From the NCBI RefSeq assembly GCF_009765965.1, contig NZ_LMUL01000014.1, positions 2,281,356 to 2,345,355 on the forward strand: 64,000 nt of DNA, given 5' to 3'. Of this stretch, positions 47,161 through 55,582 are shown piece after piece; position 1 is the stretch's first letter; every line of letters begins with the position of its first letter. Position numbers and translations under genes: made by a program. The stretch is from Caulobacter sp. S45. Its GTDB lineage: Bacteria; Pseudomonadota; Alphaproteobacteria; Caulobacterales; Caulobacteraceae. The notes under the pieces were generated by a model. It had not been told where the DNA came from. It searched no databases and saw nothing but the letters and a program-made list of their open reading frames with translations.

Positions 47161-47289
47161 CATTCCAGGTGGCGGAATGCGCCAAACCCCTTGGCTTCCC
47201 GGCGAGGGCAGGGCTATAGCGTTCCTGATCGAGCGTCGCGCCTCAACAGCCGCGGCGCCTTACGCCGCGCAAGGGGTTGTTCAGCGACC

Positions 47290-48165
47290 ATGGCCGACCA
47301 AGCCGTTCATCACGACTACCATCTGGTCAAGCCGAGCCCGTGGCCCCTGCTGGGCTCCGTCGCCGGCGTCGCGACCGCCATCGGCCTGGTCATCCTGCTG
47401 AAGGGCGTCCTGGGTGTGCCGAAGGGCACTCCCTGGGTGTTCGCCATCGGCATCGCCGGGCTGCTCTACACCATGGCCGGTTGGTGGACCGATGTGGTCA
47501 AGGAAGCCAACGAGGGCGATCACACCCCGGTGGTGTCGATCGGCCTGCGCTACGGCATGATCCTGTTCATCGCCTCGGAGATCATGTTCTTCGTGGCGTG
47601 GTTCTGGATCTTCTTCGAGATGGCGTTGTTCCATCACGTCCGCACCGCTTCGCCCATCGACGAGGTCCGCGCCGCCTGGGCCAGCTGGCCCCCCAAGGGC
47701 GTCGAGACGCTGGACCCCTGGCACTTCCCGCTGATCAACACCCTGATCCTGCTGACCTCGGGCACCGCGATCACCTGGTCGCACCACGCCCTGATGCATG
47801 GCGACCGTAAGAACGCGCGCAATGGCCTGATCCTGACCATCGTGCTGGGCGCGATGTTCACCTGCGTCCAGGCCTACGAGTACCGTGAGATCATCATGGA
47901 GAAGTTCTTCTTCAACAGCGCCTCATCGGCCGCGGGCCTGTACGGCTCCAGCTTCTTCATGGCCACGGGCTTCCACGGCTTCCACGTGCTGGTGGGCACG
48001 ATCTTCCTGACCATCTGCCTGTTCCGCCTGCTGGGCGGGGCCTTCAAGCCCAACCAGCATTTTGGCTTCGAAGCCGCCGCCTGGTACTGGCACTTCGTCG
48101 ACGTGGTGTGGCTGTTCCTGTTCGCCTTCATCTACGTGGTGTTCCAGGGCCATCCGGCGACCTGA
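47290..48165 (+). CDS. ctaE: Cytochrome c oxidase subunit III (CtaE/CoxC)
   Basis: This membrane subunit supports the oxidase core and oxygen supply. Seven hydrophobic segments are seen; EIMFFVAWFWIFFE, TSGTAITWSHHALM, GFHGFHVLVGTIF and AAWYWHFVDVVWLFLF are diagnostic. The start is ATG 47290 (MADQAVHHDYHLVKPSPWPLL), giving 291 residues; an upstream extension to 47191 is open by chance. About 130 bases separate it from ctaG. Confidence 0.96.
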   Translation: MADQAVHHDYHLVKPSPWPLLGSVAGVATAIGLVILLKGVLGVPKGTPWVFAIGIAGLLYTMAGWWTDVVKEANEGDHTPVVSIGLRYGMILFIASEIMFFVAWFWIFFEMALFHHVRTASPIDEVRAAWASWPPKGVETLDPWHFPLINTLILLTSGTAITWSHHALMHGDRKNARNGLILTIVLGAMFTCVQAYEYREIIMEKFFFNSASSAAGLYGSSFFMATGFHGFHVLVGTIFLTICLFRLLGGAFKPNQHFGFEAAAWYWHFVDVVWLFLFAFIYVVFQGHPAT

Positions 48166-48170
48166 CCCTT

Positions 48171-48527
48171 ATGGCGGGCGTGAACCCCTTTCTGGCGGGT
48201 CTCGCCTGCCGCTGCCCCGAGTGCGGGCGCGGGTCGATCTTCGCGGGCTTCCTGAAGCTGACCGCAGCCTGCCCCGCCTGCGGCCTCGATCTGCGTCGTG
48301 CTGATAGTGGCGACGGGCCGGTGGTGTTCATCGTGCTGATCGTGGGGACCGTCGCCTGCTTTGGGGTGATCGTCACCGACCTGACCATGCACCCGCCGAT
48401 CTGGCTCACCCTGCTGGTCTGGATGCCCTTCGCCGGCCTGCTGTCGCTGGGGCTGATGCGACCGCTCAAGGGCGTGATGGTCGCCCTGCAGTTCCACAAC
48501 CGCGCGTCCGAAGCCCGCAATGGCTAG
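48171..48527 (+). CDS. DUF983 family membrane protein
   Basis: The 118-residue protein begins with a zinc-ribbon-like segment (LACRCPECGRGSIFAGFLK ... CPACGLDL, two CxxC pairs) followed by two membrane helices (about 55-75 and 82-100). This is the DUF983 layout; the family commonly sits inside cox assembly operons, and its exact role is not established to my knowledge. Start at ATG 48171 is five bases after the ctaE stop; the end overlaps the SURF1 start by 8 bases. Confidence 0.88.
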   Translation: MAGVNPFLAGLACRCPECGRGSIFAGFLKLTAACPACGLDLRRADSGDGPVVFIVLIVGTVACFGVIVTDLTMHPPIWLTLLVWMPFAGLLSLGLMRPLKGVMVALQFHNRASEARNG

Positions 48528-49275
48528 CCGTCACCTAGCGGGCGCGGCGCCTGTCCCCATGTCGCCGTTTCAGGGCGTGCGTCCGGTCTCGCTGATCGCC
48601 GTGTTGACCGGCCTTGTTATCCTACTCGGCCTCGGCGTGTGGCAGGTGCAGCGCTTGGCGTGGAAGGAAGGCCTGCTCGCCCGCATCGCAGCCCTCCAGG
48701 CCGCCCCGCCCGAGCCCCTGGGCGTGGTGCTGCATCGCCTGGGCGATCGCGGCGAGGTGGACTATGTGCGCGTCCAGACCACCTGCCCCACAGTGCAGCA
48801 GACTCCGACGCTTCGCCTGTACGCGGTCCTGGACGGGGTGATGGGTTATCGCCTGATCACCGCCTGTCCGATCGATTCGGGCCGCTACCGTTCGTTGCTG
48901 GTGGATCGCGGCTTCACCCCCACGGAAAAGGTTGGCGACGCGACGGCGCCTCAAGGACCGATCGCCTCGCCGGTCGTCGGCGTGCTGAGAAGAGCCGACC
49001 CCGCCACCTGGATGACCCAGCCGAACGCGCCCGCCCGCAACGACTGGCGCGCGCGCGACATTCCAGCCATGGCGGCCGCCCTGAAAGCCGTGGCCCCCGC
49101 GCCGGTGTTCCTGATGCTGGAGCAACCCGCCGCGCCGCCGCCCGGACCCCGGCCCGCCGCCATTCCCACCGACATCCCCAACAATCACCTCGGCTACGCC
49201 TTGACCTGGTTCGGTCTGGCGGCTGGCCTGGTCGGCATGTACGTCGCCAGCGTCCTGCGTTCGCGCCGGGGCTGA
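48520..49275 (+). CDS. SURF1-family cytochrome oxidase assembly protein
   Basis: SURF1/Shy1 proteins sit in the inner membrane with two anchoring helices and help haem a insertion into subunit I. Here helix one is at about 27-45 (VSLIAVLTGLVILLGLGVWQVQRL) and helix two near the C-terminus (YALTWFGLAAGLVGMYVASVL). The conserved GVWQVQRLAWKEGL, VDRGFTP and NNHLGYALTWFGLAA blocks are present. ATG 48520 overlaps the DUF983 gene. It lies 19 bases ahead of thrC, probably in one transcript. Confidence 0.93.
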   Translation: MASRHLAGAAPVPMSPFQGVRPVSLIAVLTGLVILLGLGVWQVQRLAWKEGLLARIAALQAAPPEPLGVVLHRLGDRGEVDYVRVQTTCPTVQQTPTLRLYAVLDGVMGYRLITACPIDSGRYRSLLVDRGFTPTEKVGDATAPQGPIASPVVGVLRRADPATWMTQPNAPARNDWRARDIPAMAAALKAVAPAPVFLMLEQPAAPPPGPRPAAIPTDIPNNHLGYALTWFGLAAGLVGMYVASVLRSRRG

Positions 49276-49294
49276 CCGGACAGGTTTCCGCACC

Positions 49295-50686
49295 ATGCGA
49301 TATGTCTCCACGCGCGGCGGCGGCGCGCCGGCCGATTTCAGCCAGGTCCTGCTAGCCGGCCTGGCCCCCGATGGCGGCCTCTACGTGCCCGAGGAATGGC
49401 CAAGCTTCACCTCGGACCAGATCGCCGCCTTCGCCGGCCGTCCCTATTGGGAGGTGGCGACCGAGGTCCTGTCCCGCTTCACCGGAAACACCTTCTCGCG
49501 CGAACGGCTGGGCGCGATCTGCCAGGACGCCTACGCCACCTTCGCCCATCCCGCCGTAACGCCGTTGAAGCAGCTCGATTCGGGCCTGTTCCTGCTGGAG
49601 CTGTTCCACGGCCCGACGCTAGCGTTCAAGGACGTGGCCATGCAGCTGCTGGCGCGGCTGTACGACGCCGTGCTGGCGGGGAGCGGGCGGACCCTGACCA
49701 TAGTCTGCGCCACCTCCGGCGATACCGGCGGGGCGGCGGTGGAGGCGTTTCGCGGCGCTCGCCACGCCCGCATCGTCGCCCTGTTCCCCGAGGGCCGGAT
49801 CAGCGAGGTGCAGCGCCGCTTCATGACCACAGCCGCCGACGCCAATGTGCGCACCGTGGCGGTGAAGGGCTCGTTCGACGACTGCCAGGCCCTGGTCAAG
49901 GCCATGTTCCGCGACGAGGCCTTCCGCACCGAGGTGGACCTGTCCGGCGTGAACTCCATCAACTGGGCGCGGATCGCGGCCCAGGCGGTCTACTACTTCG
50001 TCAGCGCCGTGGCGCTCGGCGCGCCGCATCGGCCGGTGCGCTTCGCCGTACCGACCGGCAATTTCGGCGACGCCTTCGCCGGCTACGCCGCGCGCCGCAT
50101 GGGGCTCGACGTGGAGCGGATCACCGTGGCCACCAACAGCAACGATATCGTGGCGCGCGCGCTCGGCGACGGCCGCTACCAGACCGGGCCGGTCGCTGTG
50201 ACCCAGAGCCCGGCCATGGACATCCAGGTCGCCTCCAACTTCGAGCGGCTGTATTTCGAGGCTTCGCGCCGCGATGCGGTGGAGACCGCGCGCGCGTTCG
50301 AGGCCTTCGCCGGCCAGGGCCTCATCGACCTGGCGCCCCAAGCCCTGGCCTATATGCGCGACCTGTTCGAGGGCCGGATGGTGAGCGAGGACGAGACCGC
50401 CCGCACCATTCTGTCCACCCTCAACGAGACCGGCGAGGTGATCGACCCGCACACCGCCGTCGGCGTCGCCGCCGCCCGTTACGCCTCAGCCTCGTCTTCG
50501 CCGCTGGTCGCGCTGTCCACCGCCCATCCGGCCAAGTTCCCCGAGGCGGTGCGCGCCGCCACCGGCGCGGAGCCGGCCCTGCACGTCCGCTCTCGCGGCC
50601 TGTTCGACAAGGTTGAGCGATTCGACCGCCTGCCCGCCGACGTCGAGGCGGCCAAGGCCTATGTGCGGACCTTCGCGCGGGGTTAG
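49295..50686 (+). CDS. thrC: Threonine synthase
   Basis: This PLP enzyme converts O-phosphohomoserine to L-threonine, the last step of the pathway. The N-terminus MRYVSTRGGGAPADFSQVLLAGLAPDGGLYVPE is the usual bacterial/fungal type, the PLP lysine lies in HGPTLAFKDVAMQLL, and CATSGDTGGAAVEAF and PTGNFGDAFAGYAA are cofactor loops. Length 463. It ends 9 bases from the convergent pyrD end. Placement after the cox assembly genes is common in related genomes and implies no shared function. Confidence 0.95.
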   Translation: MRYVSTRGGGAPADFSQVLLAGLAPDGGLYVPEEWPSFTSDQIAAFAGRPYWEVATEVLSRFTGNTFSRERLGAICQDAYATFAHPAVTPLKQLDSGLFLLELFHGPTLAFKDVAMQLLARLYDAVLAGSGRTLTIVCATSGDTGGAAVEAFRGARHARIVALFPEGRISEVQRRFMTTAADANVRTVAVKGSFDDCQALVKAMFRDEAFRTEVDLSGVNSINWARIAAQAVYYFVSAVALGAPHRPVRFAVPTGNFGDAFAGYAARRMGLDVERITVATNSNDIVARALGDGRYQTGPVAVTQSPAMDIQVASNFERLYFEASRRDAVETARAFEAFAGQGLIDLAPQALAYMRDLFEGRMVSEDETARTILSTLNETGEVIDPHTAVGVAAARYASASSSPLVALSTAHPAKFPEAVRAATGAEPALHVRSRGLFDKVERFDRLPADVEAAKAYVRTFARG

Positions 50687-50695
50687 ATCAGAGGT

Positions 50696-51745
50696 TCAAG
50701 CCGCCCCGCGGGCCTCGAAGATCGAGGCGAACCCATCCGCCCGCAGACGCTGCGCCAACTCGCGCTTGAGCCGGCGGACCAGGCCCGGACCTCTGTACAC
50801 CAGGGCGGTGTAGAGCTGCACCGCGCACGCCCCGGCCCGCACCTTGGCGTAGACGTCGGCGGCCGAACCGATCCCACCCGCGCCGATCAGGGCGAGGTCG
50901 GTGGTGTTGGCCTCGTGGAACCGCTGCAGCGTCAGGGTCGACAGGGCCATGAGGGGGGCGCCGGACAGACCGCCGGTCTCCGCACGCGCCGACGAGCGCA
51001 GGGTGTCGGGGCGGCTGACAGTGGTGTTGGAGACGATGATCCCGTTCAACCCGAAGCGGGCGGCCACGGAGACGATGTCGATCACCTCCCGTTCGCTGAG
51101 GTCGGGCGCGACCTTGAGGAACACCGGATAGTCGCGCGCCGCCTTCAGCCCGTCCCGCGCTTCCCTAAGCCGTCCGGCCAGGTCTTCCAGGGCGTCGCGG
51201 GACTGCAGCGTCCGCAAACCCGGCGTGTTGGGCGAGGAGACGTTGACGGTGAAATAGTCGCACAGCCCCCAGAGTCGGGTCAGGCCGGCCACATAGTCTC
51301 CCACCCGATCCTCGGAATCCTTGTTGGCGCCGAGGTTTGCGCCGACGATCCCGCTCCGGGGCGCACCCAGGCGCTGGGCGAAGCTTTCCAGGCCGCCATT
51401 GTTGAAACCCATGCGGTTGATCACCGCCCGGTCGGCTTGCAGGCGGAAGAGCCGGGGTTGCGGATTGCCGATCTGGGGCAGGGGCGTGACGGTGCCGCAC
51501 TCCACGAAACCGAAGCCCGCGGCCAGCATCGGGTTGAACGTCTCGGCGTCCTTGTCGAAACCGGCCGCCAGGCCGATGCAGTTCGGCAGGTCCATGCCGG
51601 CGAGGCGGACGCTGAGCGCCGGGTCGCGCAGTCCCCCTTCGCGCGGGCCGAGCCCGGCCTGGAGCGCCTTCAGGGTCAGCCGGTGCGCCTGCTCAGGCTC
51701 CAACAGGCGAAAGGCGCGTGCGCCGAGATCGTGCAACAGGCTCAT
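50696..51745 (-). CDS. pyrD: Dihydroorotate dehydrogenase (quinone), class 2
   Basis: This membrane-associated flavoenzyme oxidises dihydroorotate to orotate in pyrimidine synthesis, passing electrons to quinone. The helical N-terminal membrane-binding part (LLHDLGARAFRLLEPEQAHRLTLKAL) marks class 2. NCIGLAAGFDKDAE, NRMGFNNGG, TVNVSSPNTPGLRTLQ (catalytic Ser) and GAGGIGSAADVYAKVRAGA (FMN) follow. Length 349 from ATG 51745; the ATG overlaps the DUF952 stop. Confidence 0.95.
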   Translation of the reverse strand: MSLLHDLGARAFRLLEPEQAHRLTLKALQAGLGPREGGLRDPALSVRLAGMDLPNCIGLAAGFDKDAETFNPMLAAGFGFVECGTVTPLPQIGNPQPRLFRLQADRAVINRMGFNNGGLESFAQRLGAPRSGIVGANLGANKDSEDRVGDYVAGLTRLWGLCDYFTVNVSSPNTPGLRTLQSRDALEDLAGRLREARDGLKAARDYPVFLKVAPDLSEREVIDIVSVAARFGLNGIIVSNTTVSRPDTLRSSARAETGGLSGAPLMALSTLTLQRFHEANTTDLALIGAGGIGSAADVYAKVRAGACAVQLYTALVYRGPGLVRRLKRELAQRLRADGFASIFEARGAA

Positions 51746-52086
51746 GGCGTCAGCGGCCCCGGATCGGGCCAACCGTCGGTGTTGAGGGGCAGCGGATGGA
51801 CCGCAAGCGCCCGAGCGGGATCGAGGGCGGCGTACAGGTGAGGGAACAGGGCGCCGCCGCGGGAGGCTTCCCATTTCAGCGCCTCGCCGAAATCCTCCGC
51901 CCGCAGCTGCACCAGCACCAGGCCGTCCCGGCCGGCGAAGTGCAGCCGCGCGGTTTCGGCCGCCTGGGTCGCGCTCGACAGATGGATGTAGCCATCCTCG
52001 AGGTCGATCGCGGAGCCGGTGAAGCTTCCCTGCGCCCCGGCCGCCGACCACTCGGTCGCGGGTAGGATCTTGTAGACGTGGGTCAC
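51742..52086 (-). CDS. DUF952 family protein
   Basis: The 114-residue protein matches the DUF952 pattern: VYKILPATEWSAA, FTGSAIDLEDGYIHLSSATQ, LVLVQLRAEDFGEALKWEAS and FPHLYAALDP. Its function is not known to me; the fold is related to phosphoribosyl/ADP-ribosyl-type enzymes by some annotations, which I cannot confirm. Start is GTG 52086, overlapping the stop of the phosphatase gene (GTGA); the end overlaps pyrD (ATGA). So three genes are translated in series. Confidence 0.88.
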   Translation of the reverse strand: MTHVYKILPATEWSAAGAQGSFTGSAIDLEDGYIHLSSATQAAETARLHFAGRDGLVLVQLRAEDFGEALKWEASRGGALFPHLYAALDPARALAVHPLPLNTDGWPDPGPLTP

Positions 52087-52577
52087 GTCGCCCCGCCGGA
52101 ATGAGCGTTGAACACGCCAAGACAGCCGGTGCGGCCGTCCCCGAACTCGAACACCGCCGCTGTCGCGGTTGGGAAGCCGGCCTGTATCTCCGCCCGCATG
52201 GTCGGTTCGCACAGCGCTCCTTCGACTAGCTCCATCGCCAGGGCGTGGACGCCGGGATTGTGGGCGATGACCAGCACCGTATCGCCATTCGCCTTCTGGG
52301 CTGCGCGCAGCAGCGTCTCCGGGGCGGCGTTGTAGAGGGTGGGGACCAGCTCCAGCCGCACGTCGGGCAGGAAGGCCTTGGCCGCCTCGAAGGTCTGGCG
52401 CGCGCGCACGGCGGTGGAGACCAGCGCGAGGTCGGCGATCAATCCGGCGGCGGCCAGGCTCTCGGCGGTGCGGGCCGCGTCGGTGCGACCGCGCTCGGTC
52501 AGGGCGCGGTCGAAATCCGCTCCGCTGGCGGCTTGCCGCTCGGTCTTGGCGTGGCGCAGCAGGATCAGGCGTCGCAT
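52083..52577 (-). CDS. Histidine phosphatase family protein (SixA-like)
   Basis: The 164-residue cytosolic protein begins MRRLILLRHAKTERQ, the RH(A/G) phosphohistidine motif of SixA-type phosphatases, and carries the second catalytic His in VLVIAHNPGVHALAMEL. SixA enzymes remove phosphate from phosphohistidine proteins of the PTS-Ntr system; this target is family knowledge, not visible here. Start ATG at 52577. It is the first gene of the minus-strand phosphatase-DUF952-pyrD set. Confidence 0.88.
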   Translation of the reverse strand: MRRLILLRHAKTERQAASGADFDRALTERGRTDAARTAESLAAAGLIADLALVSTAVRARQTFEAAKAFLPDVRLELVPTLYNAAPETLLRAAQKANGDTVLVIAHNPGVHALAMELVEGALCEPTMRAEIQAGFPTATAAVFEFGDGRTGCLGVFNAHSGGAT

Positions 52578-52649
52578 CCGGCGTTCCAGGAAGTTACAGG
52601 ACTTCTTGCCTGTTCCCTGCGCCTTGCGCCAGCAGAACAAGTCGAGGGT

Positions 52650-55463
52650 TCAAGCCCCCGTTCCCACGAACGCGCCAACCTGCTCGATGGCCTCGACCAG
52701 GCCAACACGTTGCAACTCAACGCCCTCGGGCAGGCTGGAGAACAGGCGGGTAGGAGCGGCGGCGTCGAGCATGACGAACACCCCCTTGTCGTCGGCGCGG
52801 CGGATCAGACGTCCGAAGGCCTGGGCGATGCGGGCGCGGACCAGGGAGTCGTCGTAGGTCCCCTTGCCGAACCGCTCGCGCCTGGCCTTGTGCAGCAGGT
52901 CGGGGCGAGGCCACGGCACCCGATCGAACACCAGCAGACGCAGCGAGCGGCCCGGCACGTCCACCCCGTCGCGGATCGCGTCGGTGCCGAGCAAGCAGGC
53001 GTCCTCCTCGGCACGGAAGATGTCGACCAGGGCGCCGGCTTCCAGCGGATCCACGTGCTGGCCGTAGAGCGCGATCCCCTTGTCGGCCAGCGGGCCGGCG
53101 ATGCGCTCGTGCACGGCGCGCAGCCGGCGGATGGCGGTGAACAGCCCGACCGCGCCCCCGCCGGACGCCAGGAACAGCTCGCGCATGGCCGATGAGACCT
53201 GGCGCACGTCGTCGCGCTTCACGTCGGTCACGACCAGCACCCGGCTGTTGGCGACATAGTCGAATGGGGAGGCGACCCGCAGTAGCTTTGGGCTCTCCTC
53301 CAGCCGCGCGGCGCCGGTGCGTAGTTCGGCGAGCGCGAAGGGGCTCTCGTGGGCGGAATCGGCCAGGGTCGCGCTGGTCACCAGCACCCCGTGGGCGGGG
53401 CGTAGGACGGCGGCCTCCAGCGGTTCGGTCGGGTCGATCCAGTGGCGGCGGAAGGCGGCGTCGGCCAAGCGGTCCTGAGCGAACACGGCCTCGAACCAGT
53501 CGACGAAGTCGACTTCGTCCGCCTCGTCCTCCAGCCGGGCCAGCATGGCGCGCCAGGCAGGTAGCTGCATCCGCGCCCGCCGTTCCAATCCGCGCAAAGC
53601 CCCTTCCAGGCGCGCGCGGTCGGCGGTGGGCAGGTCGGCGGCCTCGTCGTCCAGCAGGTCCTCCAGCGCGCGCACCAGGGCCAGCAGCGGCGTCTCGATG
53701 GCGGCGAGCGCGCGGGCGGCGGCGGGGGCGGCCTCGCGCACCCGGTCGATGGCCGGGCGGGCGGGGCACTCCATGCCCTGATCCGAGGCGGCGGCGCGGG
53801 CGCGCAGCTGGGCCAGGATCGCGGCCAGGAAGGTCTCGATGGGGCCGTTCGGCTGGGGTTCGGGCGCCTCCCCGTCATAGTCGGGGGCGGGCGCGATGCG
53901 GCCGGACCAGCCGTCGCCCGGCAGGGCGGAGGCGGCGCGGATCGCCTCGATTAGGGCCAGGCGCGCGGGCTCGCGCTCGGCCACCAGCTCGGCCAGCCGC
54001 TGTTCCAGCCCACGGCCCCGGCGACGGCCCTCGGGACCGCGAATCCAGCGCCGCACCTCCGCCGCCTCCTGGCCGGACAGGCAGGCGGAAAAGGCGCTGT
54101 CGGCGGCGTCGAACAGGTGGTGGCCCTCGTCGAACACGATCCGCTTCAGGCTGGCGGTCTCGACGTCGCGGCGCGGGCCGCCGTCGCCCTTCCTCCCCGC
54201 TCGCGCGGAGTCGAAGGCGGCGTGGGTCATGACCAGGGCGTGGTTGGCCACCACCAGATCGGCCCTGCGCGAACCCCGGATCGCCTTCTCCACGAAGCAG
54301 GTGCGGTAATGGGCGCAGCCGGCGTGGACGCACTCGCCCCTCCGGTCGACCAGATTGGCCGGCCCCGCGCGCGCGGTCGGGCCGACGGCGAACAGGGTCG
54401 GCAGCCAGGCCGGGAAGTCGCCGCCGGTCATGTCGCCGTCGCGGGTGGCGCGGGCCCAGCGGGCGACCAGTCCGGCGCCGATCACGTCGCCTCCGCCCAT
54501 CAGCGCGCCCTGGGCCAGCTCCTGGAAGTTCAGCAGGCAGAGGTAGTTCTCCCGTCCCTTGCGCACCACGGCCTTGCGGGCGCGCACGGCCGGGTCGGGA
54601 TAGACGGCGTGGCTCTCCCGCTCGATCTGGCGCTGCAGGGCGCGGGTATAGGTGGAGACCCACACCGCCCCGCCATTGGTTTCGGCCCACAGCGAGGCGG
54701 GGGCGAGATAGCCCAGCGTCTTGCCGGTGCCGGTGCCGGCTTCGGCCAGCATCAGGCGCGGTGCGCCCTCCCGTTCGCGCGGCGAGAAGGCGAAGGCGAC
54801 CTCGGCGGCGTAGGTGGCCTGGGCGGGACGGGCCTCGTCCAGGCCGGCGCGGACCAGCAGGGCGCCCAACCGCTCGCGGGCGGCCTCGGGGGTGACGGCG
54901 GCGGAGCCGGGCTGGCCCTCGGGCGCCTGATCCTCCCATTCTGACAGGCGGCTCCAGACGTCCAGGCCGCTGCCGCGTGGATTGACCTTGGCCGGGACGC
55001 GTTCCAGCGCCTCGACCACGGCGGCGCCCCAGGCCCAGCCGGCGCGCTGCAGGGTCAAGGCCGTGGCCAGGGCGTCCTCACGGGTGGGACGCGGGGTCTC
55101 GGCCAGCTCGGTCAGTAGGGCGTCCGCGATCTCGCCCAGCGCCTGGGCCTGCGCCTCCAGCCCCTTGGGTTCGGCCTTGCCCAGCGCCCGGGCCAAGCCT
55201 ACCGCCGAGGGCGCGCAGAAGGTCGCCGGCCGCACGAAGGCGTACAGCTCCAATACGTCGTGCAGGGCCGCCGAACGCGGCGGAGCGGGCAGGCCGAGCC
55301 GGCGCGCGGTCAGGCCGGCGTGGGCGACCATCACCGGCTCGCGCTGAAATAGGGTCCGCGCCACGCCGGACTGCAGCAGGCGCACGCCCTGGCTGTCGGC
55401 CACCCCGGCCCGTGCGCCGGGATGCACCACCAGGGCGGCTGGAAGCGTGCGCACGGCGATCAT
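52650..55463 (-). CDS. ATP-dependent DNA helicase, DinG/XPD-like
   Basis: This is a superfamily 2 helicase of about 937 residues. An N-terminal 250-residue part of uncertain fold precedes the helicase: Walker A AEAGTGTGKTLGYLAPAS, an iron-sulfur type Cys cluster (CLLNF, RRGECVHAGCAHYRTCF), the Walker B-like FDEGHHLFDAADSAF, SATLADSAHESPFALA and the C-terminal QAFGRLIRRADDKGVFVMLD. It may unwind D-loops, R-loops or forked DNA. Start is ATG 55463; it is divergent from the Lhr-type helicase with 119 bases between, which probably hold both promoters. Confidence 0.9.
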   Translation of the reverse strand: MIAVRTLPAALVVHPGARAGVADSQGVRLLQSGVARTLFQREPVMVAHAGLTARRLGLPAPPRSAALHDVLELYAFVRPATFCAPSAVGLARALGKAEPKGLEAQAQALGEIADALLTELAETPRPTREDALATALTLQRAGWAWGAAVVEALERVPAKVNPRGSGLDVWSRLSEWEDQAPEGQPGSAAVTPEAARERLGALLVRAGLDEARPAQATYAAEVAFAFSPREREGAPRLMLAEAGTGTGKTLGYLAPASLWAETNGGAVWVSTYTRALQRQIERESHAVYPDPAVRARKAVVRKGRENYLCLLNFQELAQGALMGGGDVIGAGLVARWARATRDGDMTGGDFPAWLPTLFAVGPTARAGPANLVDRRGECVHAGCAHYRTCFVEKAIRGSRRADLVVANHALVMTHAAFDSARAGRKGDGGPRRDVETASLKRIVFDEGHHLFDAADSAFSACLSGQEAAEVRRWIRGPEGRRRGRGLEQRLAELVAEREPARLALIEAIRAASALPGDGWSGRIAPAPDYDGEAPEPQPNGPIETFLAAILAQLRARAAASDQGMECPARPAIDRVREAAPAAARALAAIETPLLALVRALEDLLDDEAADLPTADRARLEGALRGLERRARMQLPAWRAMLARLEDEADEVDFVDWFEAVFAQDRLADAAFRRHWIDPTEPLEAAVLRPAHGVLVTSATLADSAHESPFALAELRTGAARLEESPKLLRVASPFDYVANSRVLVVTDVKRDDVRQVSSAMRELFLASGGGAVGLFTAIRRLRAVHERIAGPLADKGIALYGQHVDPLEAGALVDIFRAEEDACLLGTDAIRDGVDVPGRSLRLLVFDRVPWPRPDLLHKARRERFGKGTYDDSLVRARIAQAFGRLIRRADDKGVFVMLDAAAPTRLFSSLPEGVELQRVGLVEAIEQVGAFVGTGA

Positions 55464-55582
55464 GCTTGGCCGTGCCTTGCCGGCGAGGAGGCGACGAATC
55501 GCTGGCGGTGGAGGAGGGCCATCTCGACACATCTACCCGCCCGGGCGATGAAACGGAACGCGAACATGCTATATGGCGACAG

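Noticed and set aside
52640-52668. A tRNA T-arm-like string (GAGGGTTCAAGCCCCCG) near the end of the DinG-like gene
   Set aside because: No anticodon, D or acceptor arm around it, and it encodes the C-terminus of the helicase.
55464-55582. Possible LexA (SOS) box between the divergent helicase genes
   Set aside because: GAAC repeats occur as GGAACGCGAAC with a spacer of two, not the seven needed for the alphaproteobacterial GTTC-N7-GTTC type.
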